Shown here: one piece after another, positions 23,395 through 32,721 of the stretch
Layout of the letters: each line of letters begins with the position of its first letter
How positions within the stretch are numbered: the stretch's first letter is position 1
NCBI GenBank assembly: GCA_021153185.1
Contig: JAGKTY010000023.1
Span: 1-35,256 of the forward strand
DNA length: 35,256 bases
Origin: Lachnospiraceae bacterium
GTDB taxonomy: Bacteria > Bacillota > Clostridia > Lachnospirales > Lachnospiraceae
Reading direction: 5' to 3'
Notes under the pieces: model-generated
The model's input: only the letters and a program-made list of their open reading frames with translations
Databases searched by the model: none
Told to the model about the DNA's origin: nothing
Made by a program: the position numbers and the translations under genes

Positions 23395-25176
23395 ATGCAG
23401 GCTTTGGAATATCCGTTTGATAGTGACTATATTATCAAAAAGAAAAAGAGAATCAAAAGAGAGCTTCTTGCCGGGGAGCGCACTTTTTTGGAGAAAAAAA
23501 TCGCAGTGCTGGGCGGTTCGACGACAAACGACATCGTGCAGGTGCTGGATCTGTTTTTGTTAAATTATGGAATCAAGGCGGCGTTTTACGAGTCGGAATA
23601 CAATCAGTATTATCAGGATGCCATGTTTGACCCGAAGGAGCTTGTGGAATTCGCGCCGGATTTGATTTTTATCCATACGACAAACCGCAACATCAAGAAT
23701 TATCCGCTGCTTACGGATTCTGAGGAAGAGGTCGATGCAAAGTTAGCAGCGACTTATCAGGAATTTGAAATGATGTGGACGCATCTTTTCGAGACATATC
23801 ATTGTCCGATCATCCAGAACAACATGGATATGCCGTTTTACCGCCTGCTTGGAAATCAGGATGGCGTCAATATCCACGGACGGCTTTCGTTTGTACAGCG
23901 GCTCAATGCCGAGTTTGCCGCATATGCACAACGGACAGAGTCATTTTATATCAACGACCTGCATTACATTTCGGCAAGCTACGGACTCGATGCGTGGTCA
24001 GACCCATTTTATTGGCATATGTACAAATATGCGATTGCGGTGCCTGCGATTCCGACGTTTGCATACAATCTGGCACATATCATCAAAGCAATTTATGGTA
24101 TGAACAAGAAGGCATTCGTGCTTGACCTTGACAACACGCTATGGGGCGGTATTGTCGGGGATGACGGCATGGAGAATTTGGAACTCGGGCAGGAGACTTC
24201 AATCGGACAGGCTTATACGGAGTTTCAGGACTATATCAAAGCACATAAGGACATGGGTGTGCTTCTCAATGTCAATTCCAAAAATGAGAAAGAGAATGCA
24301 CTTTCCGGGCTGAATCATCCGGATGGTGTGCTAAAGCCGGACGATTTTATTGTCATCAAGGCGAACTGGAATCCCAAAAGTATCAATACGCAGGAGATTG
24401 CGGGGGAACTGAATATCGGGCAGGATAGTCTTGTGTTTGTTGACGACAATCCGGCGGAGCGCGAGATTATACGGCAGCAGCTTCCGGGTGTAGCGGTCAC
24501 CGAAATGACTTCCGTGGACCAGTATATCAGACAGATTGATAAGCATGGCTATTTTGAGATGCTAAGGCTCTCACAGGATGATCTCAAACGAAGCAGTATG
24601 TACAAGGCAAATATGGAGCGTACAGCGATCATGAATTCGTTTGCCGATTATCACGACTATCTCAAATCGCTTGAGATGAAAGCAGTCATTCGCCCGTTTG
24701 AGGCGGCATATCTATCCAGAATTGCGCAGCTGACCAATAAGAGCAATCAGTTTAACCTGACGACCAGACGCTACACGCAGGAGGAAATTGCACAGACGGC
24801 GCAAGATGAGACAAGGCTTACTTTTTACGGAAAGCTGGAAGATAAATTTGGAGACAACGGTGTGGTGACCATCGCAATCGGGCGACTGGAGGGCGATGTG
24901 TGTCACATGGAGCTCTGGCTGATGAGCTGCCGCGTATTGAAGCGCGATATGGAGCTTGCACTGATGGATGAGGTAGTAAGTAGATGTCAGGCAAAAGGCG
25001 TCAAAGAGATTCGCGGCTATTACTATAAAACAGCCAAAAATGCGATGGTTAGAGAGTTTTATGGCACGCTCGGCTTTGAGAAATTGTCGGAGGATGGCGA
25101 GGATTCGACCTGGCGCTTTGTGATTCCGGCGCATTATGAGAAGCAAAATAAGGTAATAGAAGTTATCACGGACTAA
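23395..25176 (+). CDS. FkbH-type HAD-IIIC protein with N-terminal SGNH-like and C-terminal GNAT-like regions
   Basis: A 593-residue three-part protein. Residues 35-220 resemble the SGNH-like N-terminus common in long FkbH proteins (VLGGSTTNDIVQVLDLFLL, DLIFIHTTNRNI). The HAD domain starts FVLDLDNTLWGGIVG, with Asp244 and Asp246 as DxD, then LLNVNSKNEKEN and FVDDNPAEREI. The C-terminal part, with LTNKSNQFNLTTRRYTQEEI and a later LWLMSCRVLKRDMELALMDEV, is the GNAT-like region. Characterised FkbH enzymes dephosphorylate 1,3-bisphosphoglycerate and load a glyceryl group on an ACP. An ACP gene follows after 90 bases, so ACP loading is the likely role. The exact acyl group is inference. Confidence 0.88.
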   Translation: MQALEYPFDSDYIIKKKKRIKRELLAGERTFLEKKIAVLGGSTTNDIVQVLDLFLLNYGIKAAFYESEYNQYYQDAMFDPKELVEFAPDLIFIHTTNRNIKNYPLLTDSEEEVDAKLAATYQEFEMMWTHLFETYHCPIIQNNMDMPFYRLLGNQDGVNIHGRLSFVQRLNAEFAAYAQRTESFYINDLHYISASYGLDAWSDPFYWHMYKYAIAVPAIPTFAYNLAHIIKAIYGMNKKAFVLDLDNTLWGGIVGDDGMENLELGQETSIGQAYTEFQDYIKAHKDMGVLLNVNSKNEKENALSGLNHPDGVLKPDDFIVIKANWNPKSINTQEIAGELNIGQDSLVFVDDNPAEREIIRQQLPGVAVTEMTSVDQYIRQIDKHGYFEMLRLSQDDLKRSSMYKANMERTAIMNSFADYHDYLKSLEMKAVIRPFEAAYLSRIAQLTNKSNQFNLTTRRYTQEEIAQTAQDETRLTFYGKLEDKFGDNGVVTIAIGRLEGDVCHMELWLMSCRVLKRDMELALMDEVVSRCQAKGVKEIRGYYYKTAKNAMVREFYGTLGFEKLSEDGEDSTWRFVIPAHYEKQNKVIEVITD

Positions 25177-25266
25177 TTTTACAAAAGAAAGCATCGCAGA
25201 TGTGATTTGCGGATGGGGTGCGGAATCGTTACAAATCATAATTTGGGGAGTAAAAAGGAGAACGAC

Positions 25267-25506
25267 ATGGAAAGAGCAGAAATTTTTGCAAAATTGAACG
25301 AAGTATTTCAGGATGTGTTTGATGATGAGGACATCACAGTGACAGAAGAGACGACTTCTGCAGATATCGAGGATTGGGATTCACACGAGCATATCAACTT
25401 AATTGTCGCTGTGGAAAAATGCTTTGGCATCAAGTTCAACATGGGCGAGGTGACGACGATGAAAAATGTCGGCGCTATGGTTGATCTGATCGCGCAGCGC
25501 ATATAA
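25267..25506 (+). CDS. Acyl carrier protein
   Basis: A 79-residue acidic four-helix carrier. ATG 25267 is the start (AAAAGGAG upstream), although the frame is open further upstream. The 4'-phosphopantetheine site is Ser39 in DWDSHEHINLI; helix II continues with VAVEKCFGIKFNMGEVTTMKNVGAMVDLI. The DSHEH form differs from the DSLD of fatty-acid ACP, and matches carriers of specialised acyl-transfer loci. It is the last gene of the acyl-transfer run. A weak 7-bp hairpin (25192-25215) lies in the 90-base gap before it, which might favour separate mRNA levels. Its stop is 12 bases from the stop of the opposing gene. Confidence 0.9.
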   Translation: MERAEIFAKLNEVFQDVFDDEDITVTEETTSADIEDWDSHEHINLIVAVEKCFGIKFNMGEVTTMKNVGAMVDLIAQRI

Positions 25507-25518
25507 GAGCTCGTCTCG

Positions 25519-28461
25519 TTAAGGCACTACGCGATAATATTGCATACGAGAAGCAACGCTGTCGATTAATACAGGCTGACCGGACGTCTGCGTATTTGCA
25601 TCATACAAGCTGATGTAAATATTGCAGGCGTTTATTTGTGTGTACTCACCGCTGGTGCAAAGCGGAATGAGCCATTCACCGTCTGCGTAATCGGCGAGCA
25701 TATAACGGTCTGTTCCCCAGGAAATCTTGAGGATGCTGTCACTTGAAAGCTGCGCCGCAAAAGCATCGCTTAGCGCGGCGGTATCAAGCTTGACATAGAG
25801 CATGCGCTCACTTGCCGGGCTTTCAGGAAAGTTTGCATCCGGCAACAGATGCGCTGAGAGCATATCTACGTTGTGACCGAGCGTGGCGGCACCTTTTCCG
25901 AGATAAACAAGCTCAGCCCACGGCGATGTCATAAGAGACGCCTCCGGCTGTTGCCCCGGACAAACTTTTGCAAAGAGCGCCGGCGGCAAAAAGAAACCGC
26001 TTGCGGCATCATAGCCGTAATGGTTGTCAAGCAGGTATTTGTAAATGTAGTAATTACCAAGCGGATGCAGGTCGCTTCCGATTGCGGTGTGTGAATCAAT
26101 TTGGGAAATCGCTGCCGCTGCCGCCTTGCTGCTTTTACAAAGAGAAGGCTTTCCGGAGTAAGGACATGTTTCATCGAGCAGATAATATACCATCTGATAA
26201 GGCGACAGTCCCATGATGGTCAGATTCTCATCGTAGGTGCGAAGCGTCTGTATTTTTTGCTTGTAATCATAAAGCGTGGTAAGTGTTTCCTTCCTGATAA
26301 ACCCCGGACCAAGCTTTGGAAAAGCCGTCATATCCGCTTCGGAAATGGCTGCGTACGTGTCGTTTAGCGCAAACGGTCTGCCATTTTGCGTATGGGTAAA
26401 GGTGGAGGTCATGTCCTCGTTGGTTCTGCCGTCAAGAGATGGGAAGGCGTAGCTGTCTGTGTCTGCAAAGGCGAGCAGTGCTGTGCTGATTAGGATTGTT
26501 GCAAGGAGCACTTTGGCCTTTGGTAGGCGCTTTCCTGCTTCGCCGTGCAATAGCAATACGGAAATGACAATCGCAACCCACAAATAGACATGACCGCTTC
26601 TGGAAAACAGACGGCTTACCCAGTCTTCATCCATAATGACCATCGTATACGTATAACAGACCGGCAGCGCAATGACAGCGCACACACATCCGGTCATCAG
26701 CGGGGAATCGCAGAGTGCACAAATCGTGTGTTTTATGGATGCCTGTCCGCTTTTTGTTGTCATTACAAATGTGACGATCATCAGCAGAAGCAACCAGATT
26801 GGAAGCATCGGTCCGATGAGTCTGATGCACTCGTAGAGCGCCTGCTTTACGGAGCCGTCGGCAACATACGGAAGAAACCACGACGGAATGGAAACATCAC
26901 GCACAGAAAGTCCGTCGCCAAGCAGCGTCTGCGATGAGTAGGTCATCACATGCTTTGCCATGCGAAGCAGCATCGGGATGCAAACTAGAATCGGAAGTGC
27001 GGTCACAGCGATTTGTATATAAAAGGATGGTTTCTTGCCATCAACGGTCAGAGAACCTTCACGCACATACTGAACCGATTGAAATAGTGCGTATGGCAGA
27101 AAGCCTGCAAGCAGAGCAAATCCGAACAGCGGATAATACAGTCCGCTCACGAATGCGCAAAGGACATAGCAGCATAGGAAATGGCGCGTATTTTGGCGAA
27201 CCTTAGGGTGCAGCAAAACGAGCATCACCGGTAAAATCATCCAGGTGCGGCAGTACGCCGGCATGTGAAAGAGGAACGCAAACAAAAGTGTCAATTCCCC
27301 GCTTGCGTGCATACGGATGCAGATGATGACGATGGTAGCCCAAAGGAGCATATTTAATACAAATGCAAACGAATAGGTGGAAGCAGTGCCGCCGAGCAGC
27401 GAATTGGTAAAGCCGATTGGAAGGGGGTAAAGTCCTGACACCGGTGAAAAATCGATGTATGGCATAGCGTGATATTTGGTCAGCTCAAAAAATGGCAGCA
27501 GCTGTTCCCCATGATGGTGCATGTCGGATGAAACAATATAGCTTGCCGGCTGATAGGAGCCAAATAAAAAAATGGAAATGGCGCCGGAAATACAGATGCC
27601 TTGTTTCTTTTGGATAATAAAAAGAAAGAACATGCCAAACAGCACCGCAATGAAGCCGTAAATCATCAGCCGGTACAAAACAGGCTGCCCAAGCGTTACG
27701 ACACCGGTGGCTGTCTGATAGGTGTCTTTTGTATAAAGCAGCAAAAGCAGCGGAAGCGGCAGCTGCAATGCGCGCATAAGCCACTCTGAAACGGTATCCG
27801 CTTTGTCCTTTTGGTGCATGGTCAGATAAGCCGCAAATGCCATATAGCAGGCGGCTGCAAGCAATAAAATGATGTTGTCAGGGACAGTGCGCCCCGTAAA
27901 GTGCATAAGGCACAGATTGAGCAGGAGGCCATCAAAGTAAAGGCAGAGTATGCAAGCAATGTGAGAGAGCGCTTTCTCCCCAAAGCATACGGTGCAAAAT
28001 GCACAGGTCAGACAATAAAGGAGCAGCGCATACGATACGTCCGCGTATAGTAACAGCTGTAAAACAGCCGGTAACAGGCATGCGAGGGCGAAAACCGGAT
28101 TGGATGAATGTTCAGTTTGGGGATGCATTTGTTCCGGGCCCAAAACAGGTTGCACGGAAAAAGTTGATACATTTTGAATAGTCCGATTAAAAGGACTGCT
28201 GATTTTGTAAAATAAGACACACCCAAAAACAATGCAGAGACTGCCGAGTAGCAGAAGCAGCCAAAAAAGAGTCCATTCCCCCGTTTTGCCTGAGCCCTGC
28301 AGCACAATCGTATCGATGACAAAGTCAGATACCTTGCTGTAGCCATTTAAGAAATGACCGCGCAATACAAAGAAACATGCTGTTATCACAAGGCATGTCG
28401 CACAAAATACAATTGGTGATATGAAATGATTTCGGTTTGGGGTTGTATCTTTTTTTTGCAT
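25519..28461 (-). CDS. Large polytopic membrane protein of unknown function (possibly GT-C-like)
   Basis: A 980-residue protein. One membrane segment near residue 20, then many more hydrophobic segments between about 60 and 680, form a multi-span core. About 300 residues at the C-terminus, without membrane segments, probably lie outside the cell. The segment MPYIDFSPVSGLYPLPIGF recalls the short loop seen in GT-C-fold membrane glycosyltransferases and related proteins (PYVDFFPVHG-like), but I do not recognise a named family. The C-terminal region has alternating polar and hydrophobic strands, consistent with a beta-rich domain. A strong promoter is at 28521-28549. ATG 28461 has only GGAAACG before it. 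It faces the acyl-transfer operon and may act on the same surface polymer, a guess from location only. Confidence 0.8.
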   Translation of the reverse strand: MQKKDTTPNRNHFISPIVFCATCLVITACFFVLRGHFLNGYSKVSDFVIDTIVLQGSGKTGEWTLFWLLLLLGSLCIVFGCVLFYKISSPFNRTIQNVSTFSVQPVLGPEQMHPQTEHSSNPVFALACLLPAVLQLLLYADVSYALLLYCLTCAFCTVCFGEKALSHIACILCLYFDGLLLNLCLMHFTGRTVPDNIILLLAAACYMAFAAYLTMHQKDKADTVSEWLMRALQLPLPLLLLLYTKDTYQTATGVVTLGQPVLYRLMIYGFIAVLFGMFFLFIIQKKQGICISGAISIFLFGSYQPASYIVSSDMHHHGEQLLPFFELTKYHAMPYIDFSPVSGLYPLPIGFTNSLLGGTASTYSFAFVLNMLLWATIVIICIRMHASGELTLLFAFLFHMPAYCRTWMILPVMLVLLHPKVRQNTRHFLCCYVLCAFVSGLYYPLFGFALLAGFLPYALFQSVQYVREGSLTVDGKKPSFYIQIAVTALPILVCIPMLLRMAKHVMTYSSQTLLGDGLSVRDVSIPSWFLPYVADGSVKQALYECIRLIGPMLPIWLLLLMIVTFVMTTKSGQASIKHTICALCDSPLMTGCVCAVIALPVCYTYTMVIMDEDWVSRLFSRSGHVYLWVAIVISVLLLHGEAGKRLPKAKVLLATILISTALLAFADTDSYAFPSLDGRTNEDMTSTFTHTQNGRPFALNDTYAAISEADMTAFPKLGPGFIRKETLTTLYDYKQKIQTLRTYDENLTIMGLSPYQMVYYLLDETCPYSGKPSLCKSSKAAAAAISQIDSHTAIGSDLHPLGNYYIYKYLLDNHYGYDAASGFFLPPALFAKVCPGQQPEASLMTSPWAELVYLGKGAATLGHNVDMLSAHLLPDANFPESPASERMLYVKLDTAALSDAFAAQLSSDSILKISWGTDRYMLADYADGEWLIPLCTSGEYTQINACNIYISLYDANTQTSGQPVLIDSVASRMQYYRVVP

Positions 28462-28520
28462 GATCGTTTCCGGCTTTTTGCCAATTGGGTTTTGAATCGT
28501 TTCTACTTTACAATGTAGTT

Positions 28521-28549
28521 AGTATAGCAAAAATGTAAAATATCGTCAA
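28521..28549 (-). promoter_or_regulatory. Sigma-A promoter of the large membrane protein gene
   Basis: On the minus strand: TTGACG (28549-28544), exactly 17 bases, TATACT (28526-28521), also preceded by TGC as an extended -10. Leader about 50-55 bases. Confidence 0.8.
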
Positions 28550-28592
28550 AATGAGGAAATGGTGCAAGATTGTTACGGTTTGGGGATTGACG

Positions 28593-28601
28593 TGCTATAC
28601 T
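28593..28601 (+). promoter_or_regulatory. Extended -10 promoter of sbcDC
   Basis: TGCTATACT (28593-28601), the same nine bases as the -10 of the divergent gene. The -35 position 17 bases upstream (TTACGG) is poor; a TTGACG directly adjacent (28587-28592) is too near to serve. Leader about 27 bases with AAGGGAG. Confidence 0.6.
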
Positions 28602-28635
28602 GTTAATAATAGTTTAGGCAGAAGGGAGAACGGCC

Positions 28636-29763
28636 ATGCGACTCATTCATATTTCCGATTTACACCTGGGCAAACGGCTCAACGAGTATTCTCTGATAGA
28701 AGATCAGCGCTATATTTTACAGCAGATTATTGAGGTGATAGATGAGAGGAAGGCGGATGCGGTGCTTGTGGCCGGTGATATTTATGACAAAACTGTGCCG
28801 AGTGAGGAAGCGATGATGCTTTGGGACGGTTTTTTGAATGCACTGGCCCGGCGCGGGATTTTGGTATTTGCCATCAGTGGCAATCATGATTCGGCAGTGC
28901 GCTTTGCCAATTTGGGAACGCTTGTTTCCGGTGCGGGTATTCATCTGGCTGCGGCATATCACGGGGAGGTTTCTCCGGTTGTCCTTTCGGACGAGTTTGG
29001 CGAGGTCAATGTTTACATGCTCCCGTTTGTGAAACCATCGACTGTGCGCCCGTTTTTTCCGGATGATGAAGTGAAGAGTTATACAGACGCAGTGAGACTT
29101 GCGGTTGCACAGATGCGCGTTGATGAGACGAAGCGCAATGTCCTGATAGCACATCAGTTTGTGACGGGAGCGCAGCGCTGTGAGTCGGAGGAGATTGTCG
29201 TGGGCGGCGTTGACAATGTCGATGCGGGTGTCTTTGATACATTTGATTACGTGGCGCTCGGACATATTCACGGACCGCAGAGTGTGACGCGGGAGTTTGT
29301 CAGGTACTGTGGGACACCGCTTAAGTATTCTTTTTCGGAAAAAAATCATCACAAATCTGTGACGGTCATAGAGCTTTTGGCCAAGGGAGAAATACGGATT
29401 GAGACGGTGCCGCTTACGCCGCTCCATGATTTGCGGGAGATTAGGGGCATGTATGAAGAAGTGATGAGCAAGTCATTTTATGAGGGGACGGATGTGACAG
29501 ACTATTTGCATATCGTGCTCACGGATGAGGAGGATGTCCCTGATGCGATGGCGAAGCTGCGGATTATCTACCCGAATCTCATGCGTCTGACGTATGACAA
29601 TAAACGCACGAGACAAAGCCGCGTCATAGAGGAGGTTGTTGATGTCAGGAAATCAGAATTTGACCTCTTTTCGGAGTTTTATGAATTGCAGAACAATCAA
29701 CCGATGAGCGACAAGCAGCAGGAATTTACGCGCGAGCTGATTCAAAGCATTCTGGGGGTGTAA
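28636..29763 (+). CDS. sbcD: Exonuclease SbcCD, nuclease subunit SbcD
   Basis: An Mre11-type metallophosphoesterase of 375 residues that degrades hairpin and blocked DNA ends together with SbcC. Metal-binding motifs are in order: HISDLHLGKRL (Asp8, His10), VAGDIYDK, ISGNHDSAVRF, IAHQFVTGA and GHIHGPQ. The C-terminal capping domain, with LREIRGMYEEVM, is complete and the length is typical. ATG follows AAGGGAG. Four bases separate its stop from sbcC, in the usual D-C order. Confidence 0.96.
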   Translation: MRLIHISDLHLGKRLNEYSLIEDQRYILQQIIEVIDERKADAVLVAGDIYDKTVPSEEAMMLWDGFLNALARRGILVFAISGNHDSAVRFANLGTLVSGAGIHLAAAYHGEVSPVVLSDEFGEVNVYMLPFVKPSTVRPFFPDDEVKSYTDAVRLAVAQMRVDETKRNVLIAHQFVTGAQRCESEEIVVGGVDNVDAGVFDTFDYVALGHIHGPQSVTREFVRYCGTPLKYSFSEKNHHKSVTVIELLAKGEIRIETVPLTPLHDLREIRGMYEEVMSKSFYEGTDVTDYLHIVLTDEEDVPDAMAKLRIIYPNLMRLTYDNKRTRQSRVIEEVVDVRKSEFDLFSEFYELQNNQPMSDKQQEFTRELIQSILGV

Positions 29764-29766
29764 GCT

Positions 29767-32532
29767 ATGAGACCGTTATTACTCAATATTTCAGCATTTG
29801 GACCTTATGCCGGCGAGGTTTCCGTTCCGATGGAGGAGCTTGGGGAGCAGGGATTATATTTGATTACCGGTGACACCGGCGCAGGGAAGACGACCATTTT
29901 TGATGCCATATGTTTTGCGCTTTTTGGAGAGCCGAGTGGTCAAAACAGGGAGCCTTCCATGTTTCGCTCAAAGTATGCCAAGGATTCGGTAGCGACCTAT
30001 GTGGAGCTGACATTTTTACACAAAGGACAGGAGTACTATATAAGGCGCAATCCGGAATACATGAGACCTGCCAAGCGAGGCACGGGTATGCAAAAAGAAT
30101 TGCCGGCAGCAGAGCTTCGGTATCCTGACGGCAGAGTGGTCAGCAAGGTGCGAGAGGTGAATATTGCCATTCAGGAGCTGCTCGGTGTGGACAGAAAGCA
30201 GTTTTCGCAGATTGCGATGCTTGCGCAAGGTGATTTTTTGGAACTGTTACTTGCAGACACCAAAAAGAGAGGCGAAATTTTCAGGGAATTATTCCATACG
30301 GGCTTTTATCAGCAATTGCAGGCGCGTCTGGAGGAAGAACGCAAAAAGGTTTACGGACTGTGCGAAGATGCCAAAAAGAGCGTGGCTCAGTATGTCATGA
30401 ACCTGTCGTGTGATGAAGCGAGTGCGTATGGTGCGCTGCTGACTGATGCCCGGGAGGGGCGTATGCTCACGGAGGATGTCGTGACCTTAATCGGCTCTAT
30501 TGTAGCGGAGGATGAAAAGCAGGTAGCGACACTAACCGGGGAGCTGACCGGAATCGAAAAAGCAATCTCTGAAGTTGACAGGCAGCTTGGCAAGGCGGAG
30601 GAACTCGAAAAGACAAAGGCAGAGTATGCGCGCGTGAAGGAACAATATGCGCTGGCGGCCAAGCGGGAACAGACACTTTTAGAAGCAAAGGAAGAGGCAA
30701 AGCTTGCACTTGGGGAGAGGGAGACGTTTGTGAAGCAGATTGCGGAAATTGAGCAGACGCTTCCCGATTATGACAAACTGGAGGAGCTTTTGGAAAACAG
30801 ACGGCATGACAAGCAGCTTGTCAAGACGTTAGAGGCGGATATTTCGAAACTGGAGGATGAGAATAACCGCAGATATCAAACGATTGAATCGTGCAAAGAA
30901 GAACTGACATCTTTAAAGGATGCGGGTATGCAAAAAGAAAAACTGCTCTCACAAAAACAGCTTCTGACGGCCAAACAAGAGACGCTTGTGAAGCTGAATG
31001 AGGAGGCAGGGGCACATGCACAAAAGGAAGCAGAGCTAGACAAAAGGAAAGCGCGCTACCGTTCGGATGAAGCATTGTTCCAACAAAAAAACAGCAGATA
31101 TGAAGCGCTTGACCAGGCATATCGTGAAGGGCAGGCGTATATTCTTTCAAGGGACCTGCAAGAAGGGCTGCCGTGTCCGGTATGCGGTTCTACTACGCAT
31201 CCGCGTCCGGCCGATTCGATTGAAGAAGTGCCGACGCAGCAGGCGCTTGAGGATGCCAAAAGAGCAGCAGAGGATGCAAGACGGCAAGCAACAGAAAGCA
31301 GCAAGGCGGCAGGAGAATGTGCCAAGGTACTCGAGGCGATGACAGAACGACTCTTGCGGGACCTGAAGGCAGAGCTTGGGGTGACGACGCTCTCAGGCAT
31401 GCAGGATGTGTTAAATCAGCATCTTGAGCAAAACCGGATGCGGCTGCAGGAATTGTCGGAGCGCATTCTCGCAGAGGAAGCGCGCGATGCGAGAGGAGAG
31501 GAAATCGCAAGGCGTTTGCCAAAATCAGAAGAGAAGTGGGAACAGACTCGAGAAGAAATCGTACAAAAGAGAGAAAAAACAGCTTCATTATATACCAGGA
31601 TTGAGGCATACGAGACGCAGAGGGCGGAGATACAGCGTGACCTTGCGTACGGAAGTAAAGCTGAGGCGGCAGGTGTGCGTCAGAGTCTGCTTAAAAAAAG
31701 TGAAAGTCTGCAACGGTATTACGAGCAGGTGCAGGCCGAGCACGCAGAAAAACAGAAGGAATTGCAAGAACTCTCGGGTGTGATAAAGACATGCGAAAAG
31801 ACGTTAGGACAGGCAGAGACATTTGATATCACGCAGCTTCGCAGTCAAAGACTTGCGCTTGATGCGCAAAAGGAGCAGTGCCAGAGGAAGCAGCAGAGCA
31901 TCGTGTCCAGAAAAAGCGCCAATGAGCTTGCAAGAGAACGGATTACCGAGCAGATGGGAGCCCTTTCGGAGACGGAGAGGCGTTTGCAGTGGATGACTTC
32001 ACTTTCTTATACTGCCAACGGAAAACTTGCGGGCAAAGAAAAGGTGATGTTAGAGACCTATATTCAGATGACATACTTTGAGCGGATCATTGCGCGCGCC
32101 AATCTGAGGCTTCTTAAAATGTCAGATGCGCAGTATGAACTCAAACGTACGCAACAGGCAAGCAACAATCGCGGACAAAGCGGACTGGAGCTATCTGTCA
32201 TCGATCATTACAATGGTTCGGAGAGAAGTGTTAAGACGCTCTCCGGCGGAGAATCGTTTATGGCATCCCTTTCTCTTGCGCTTGGACTTTCGGATGAAGT
32301 ACAGTCCATGGCAGGCGGAATACGGGTCGATACGATGTTTGTGGACGAAGGCTTTGGAACGCTCGACCCGGAGACACTGCAATCCGCGTACCATGCGCTT
32401 GCATCCCTGACAGAAGGCAACAGGCTTGTAGGGATTATCTCACATGTGGAAGAGCTTAAGACAAAGATAGAAAAACAAATCATCGTCAAAAAGGAAAAAA
32501 GTGGCGGCAGTTATGTGACAATGCAGGTATAG
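29767..32532 (+). CDS. sbcC: Exonuclease SbcCD, ATPase subunit SbcC
   Basis: An SMC/Rad50-like ATPase of 921 residues. The N-terminal nucleotide-binding lobe has the Walker A motif GDTGAGKTT at 35-43 and FDAICFALFGE after it; the Q-loop region includes QIAMLAQGDFLELL. Two long coiled-coil arms flank the zinc hook CPVC at 470-473. The C-terminal lobe carries the ABC signature LSGGESFMASLSLALGL, Walker B DTMFVDEGFGTLD and a D-loop/switch region ending GIISHVEELK. ATG is three bases after sbcD. No hairpin terminator was found directly after it. Confidence 0.96.
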   Translation: MRPLLLNISAFGPYAGEVSVPMEELGEQGLYLITGDTGAGKTTIFDAICFALFGEPSGQNREPSMFRSKYAKDSVATYVELTFLHKGQEYYIRRNPEYMRPAKRGTGMQKELPAAELRYPDGRVVSKVREVNIAIQELLGVDRKQFSQIAMLAQGDFLELLLADTKKRGEIFRELFHTGFYQQLQARLEEERKKVYGLCEDAKKSVAQYVMNLSCDEASAYGALLTDAREGRMLTEDVVTLIGSIVAEDEKQVATLTGELTGIEKAISEVDRQLGKAEELEKTKAEYARVKEQYALAAKREQTLLEAKEEAKLALGERETFVKQIAEIEQTLPDYDKLEELLENRRHDKQLVKTLEADISKLEDENNRRYQTIESCKEELTSLKDAGMQKEKLLSQKQLLTAKQETLVKLNEEAGAHAQKEAELDKRKARYRSDEALFQQKNSRYEALDQAYREGQAYILSRDLQEGLPCPVCGSTTHPRPADSIEEVPTQQALEDAKRAAEDARRQATESSKAAGECAKVLEAMTERLLRDLKAELGVTTLSGMQDVLNQHLEQNRMRLQELSERILAEEARDARGEEIARRLPKSEEKWEQTREEIVQKREKTASLYTRIEAYETQRAEIQRDLAYGSKAEAAGVRQSLLKKSESLQRYYEQVQAEHAEKQKELQELSGVIKTCEKTLGQAETFDITQLRSQRLALDAQKEQCQRKQQSIVSRKSANELARERITEQMGALSETERRLQWMTSLSYTANGKLAGKEKVMLETYIQMTYFERIIARANLRLLKMSDAQYELKRTQQASNNRGQSGLELSVIDHYNGSERSVKTLSGGESFMASLSLALGLSDEVQSMAGGIRVDTMFVDEGFGTLDPETLQSAYHALASLTEGNRLVGIISHVEELKTKIEKQIIVKKEKSGGSYVTMQV

Positions 32533-32549
32533 CAGTTGCTGTAAAAGTG

Positions 32550-32558
32550 TGATATAAT
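32550..32558 (+). promoter_or_regulatory. Extended -10 promoter, probably for the sigma/anti-sigma operon
   Basis: TGATATAAT: TGn with perfect TATAAT (32553-32558), 18 bases after the sbcC stop. No good -35 at 17 bases. It would give a leader of about 210 bases before the sigma factor gene. Confidence 0.55.
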
Positions 32559-32680
32559 AAGAGCTGTTTTGGGCGAATGAGGGTACATAGCAAAAAACGG
32601 CCTGAAATTTTTTTAAAATGAATGCAATAAATTACACTCCGAATGCATAATCTAGGTATCCGGTTATAAAACAGAGGGTA

Positions 32681-32704
32681 ATTTGTTGTTAGGTAGCAAC
32701 AAAT
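32681..32704 (+). promoter_or_regulatory. Hairpin in the sigma-factor leader
   Basis: Arms ATTTGTTGTT (32681-32690) and AGCAACAAAT (32695-32704) form 10 bp with one T-G pair and a 4-base loop, AGGT. CAACTGTTTATT follows. It may be a weak terminator or attenuator in the long leader. Confidence 0.45.
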
Positions 32705-32721
32705 CAACTGTTTATTATGTC

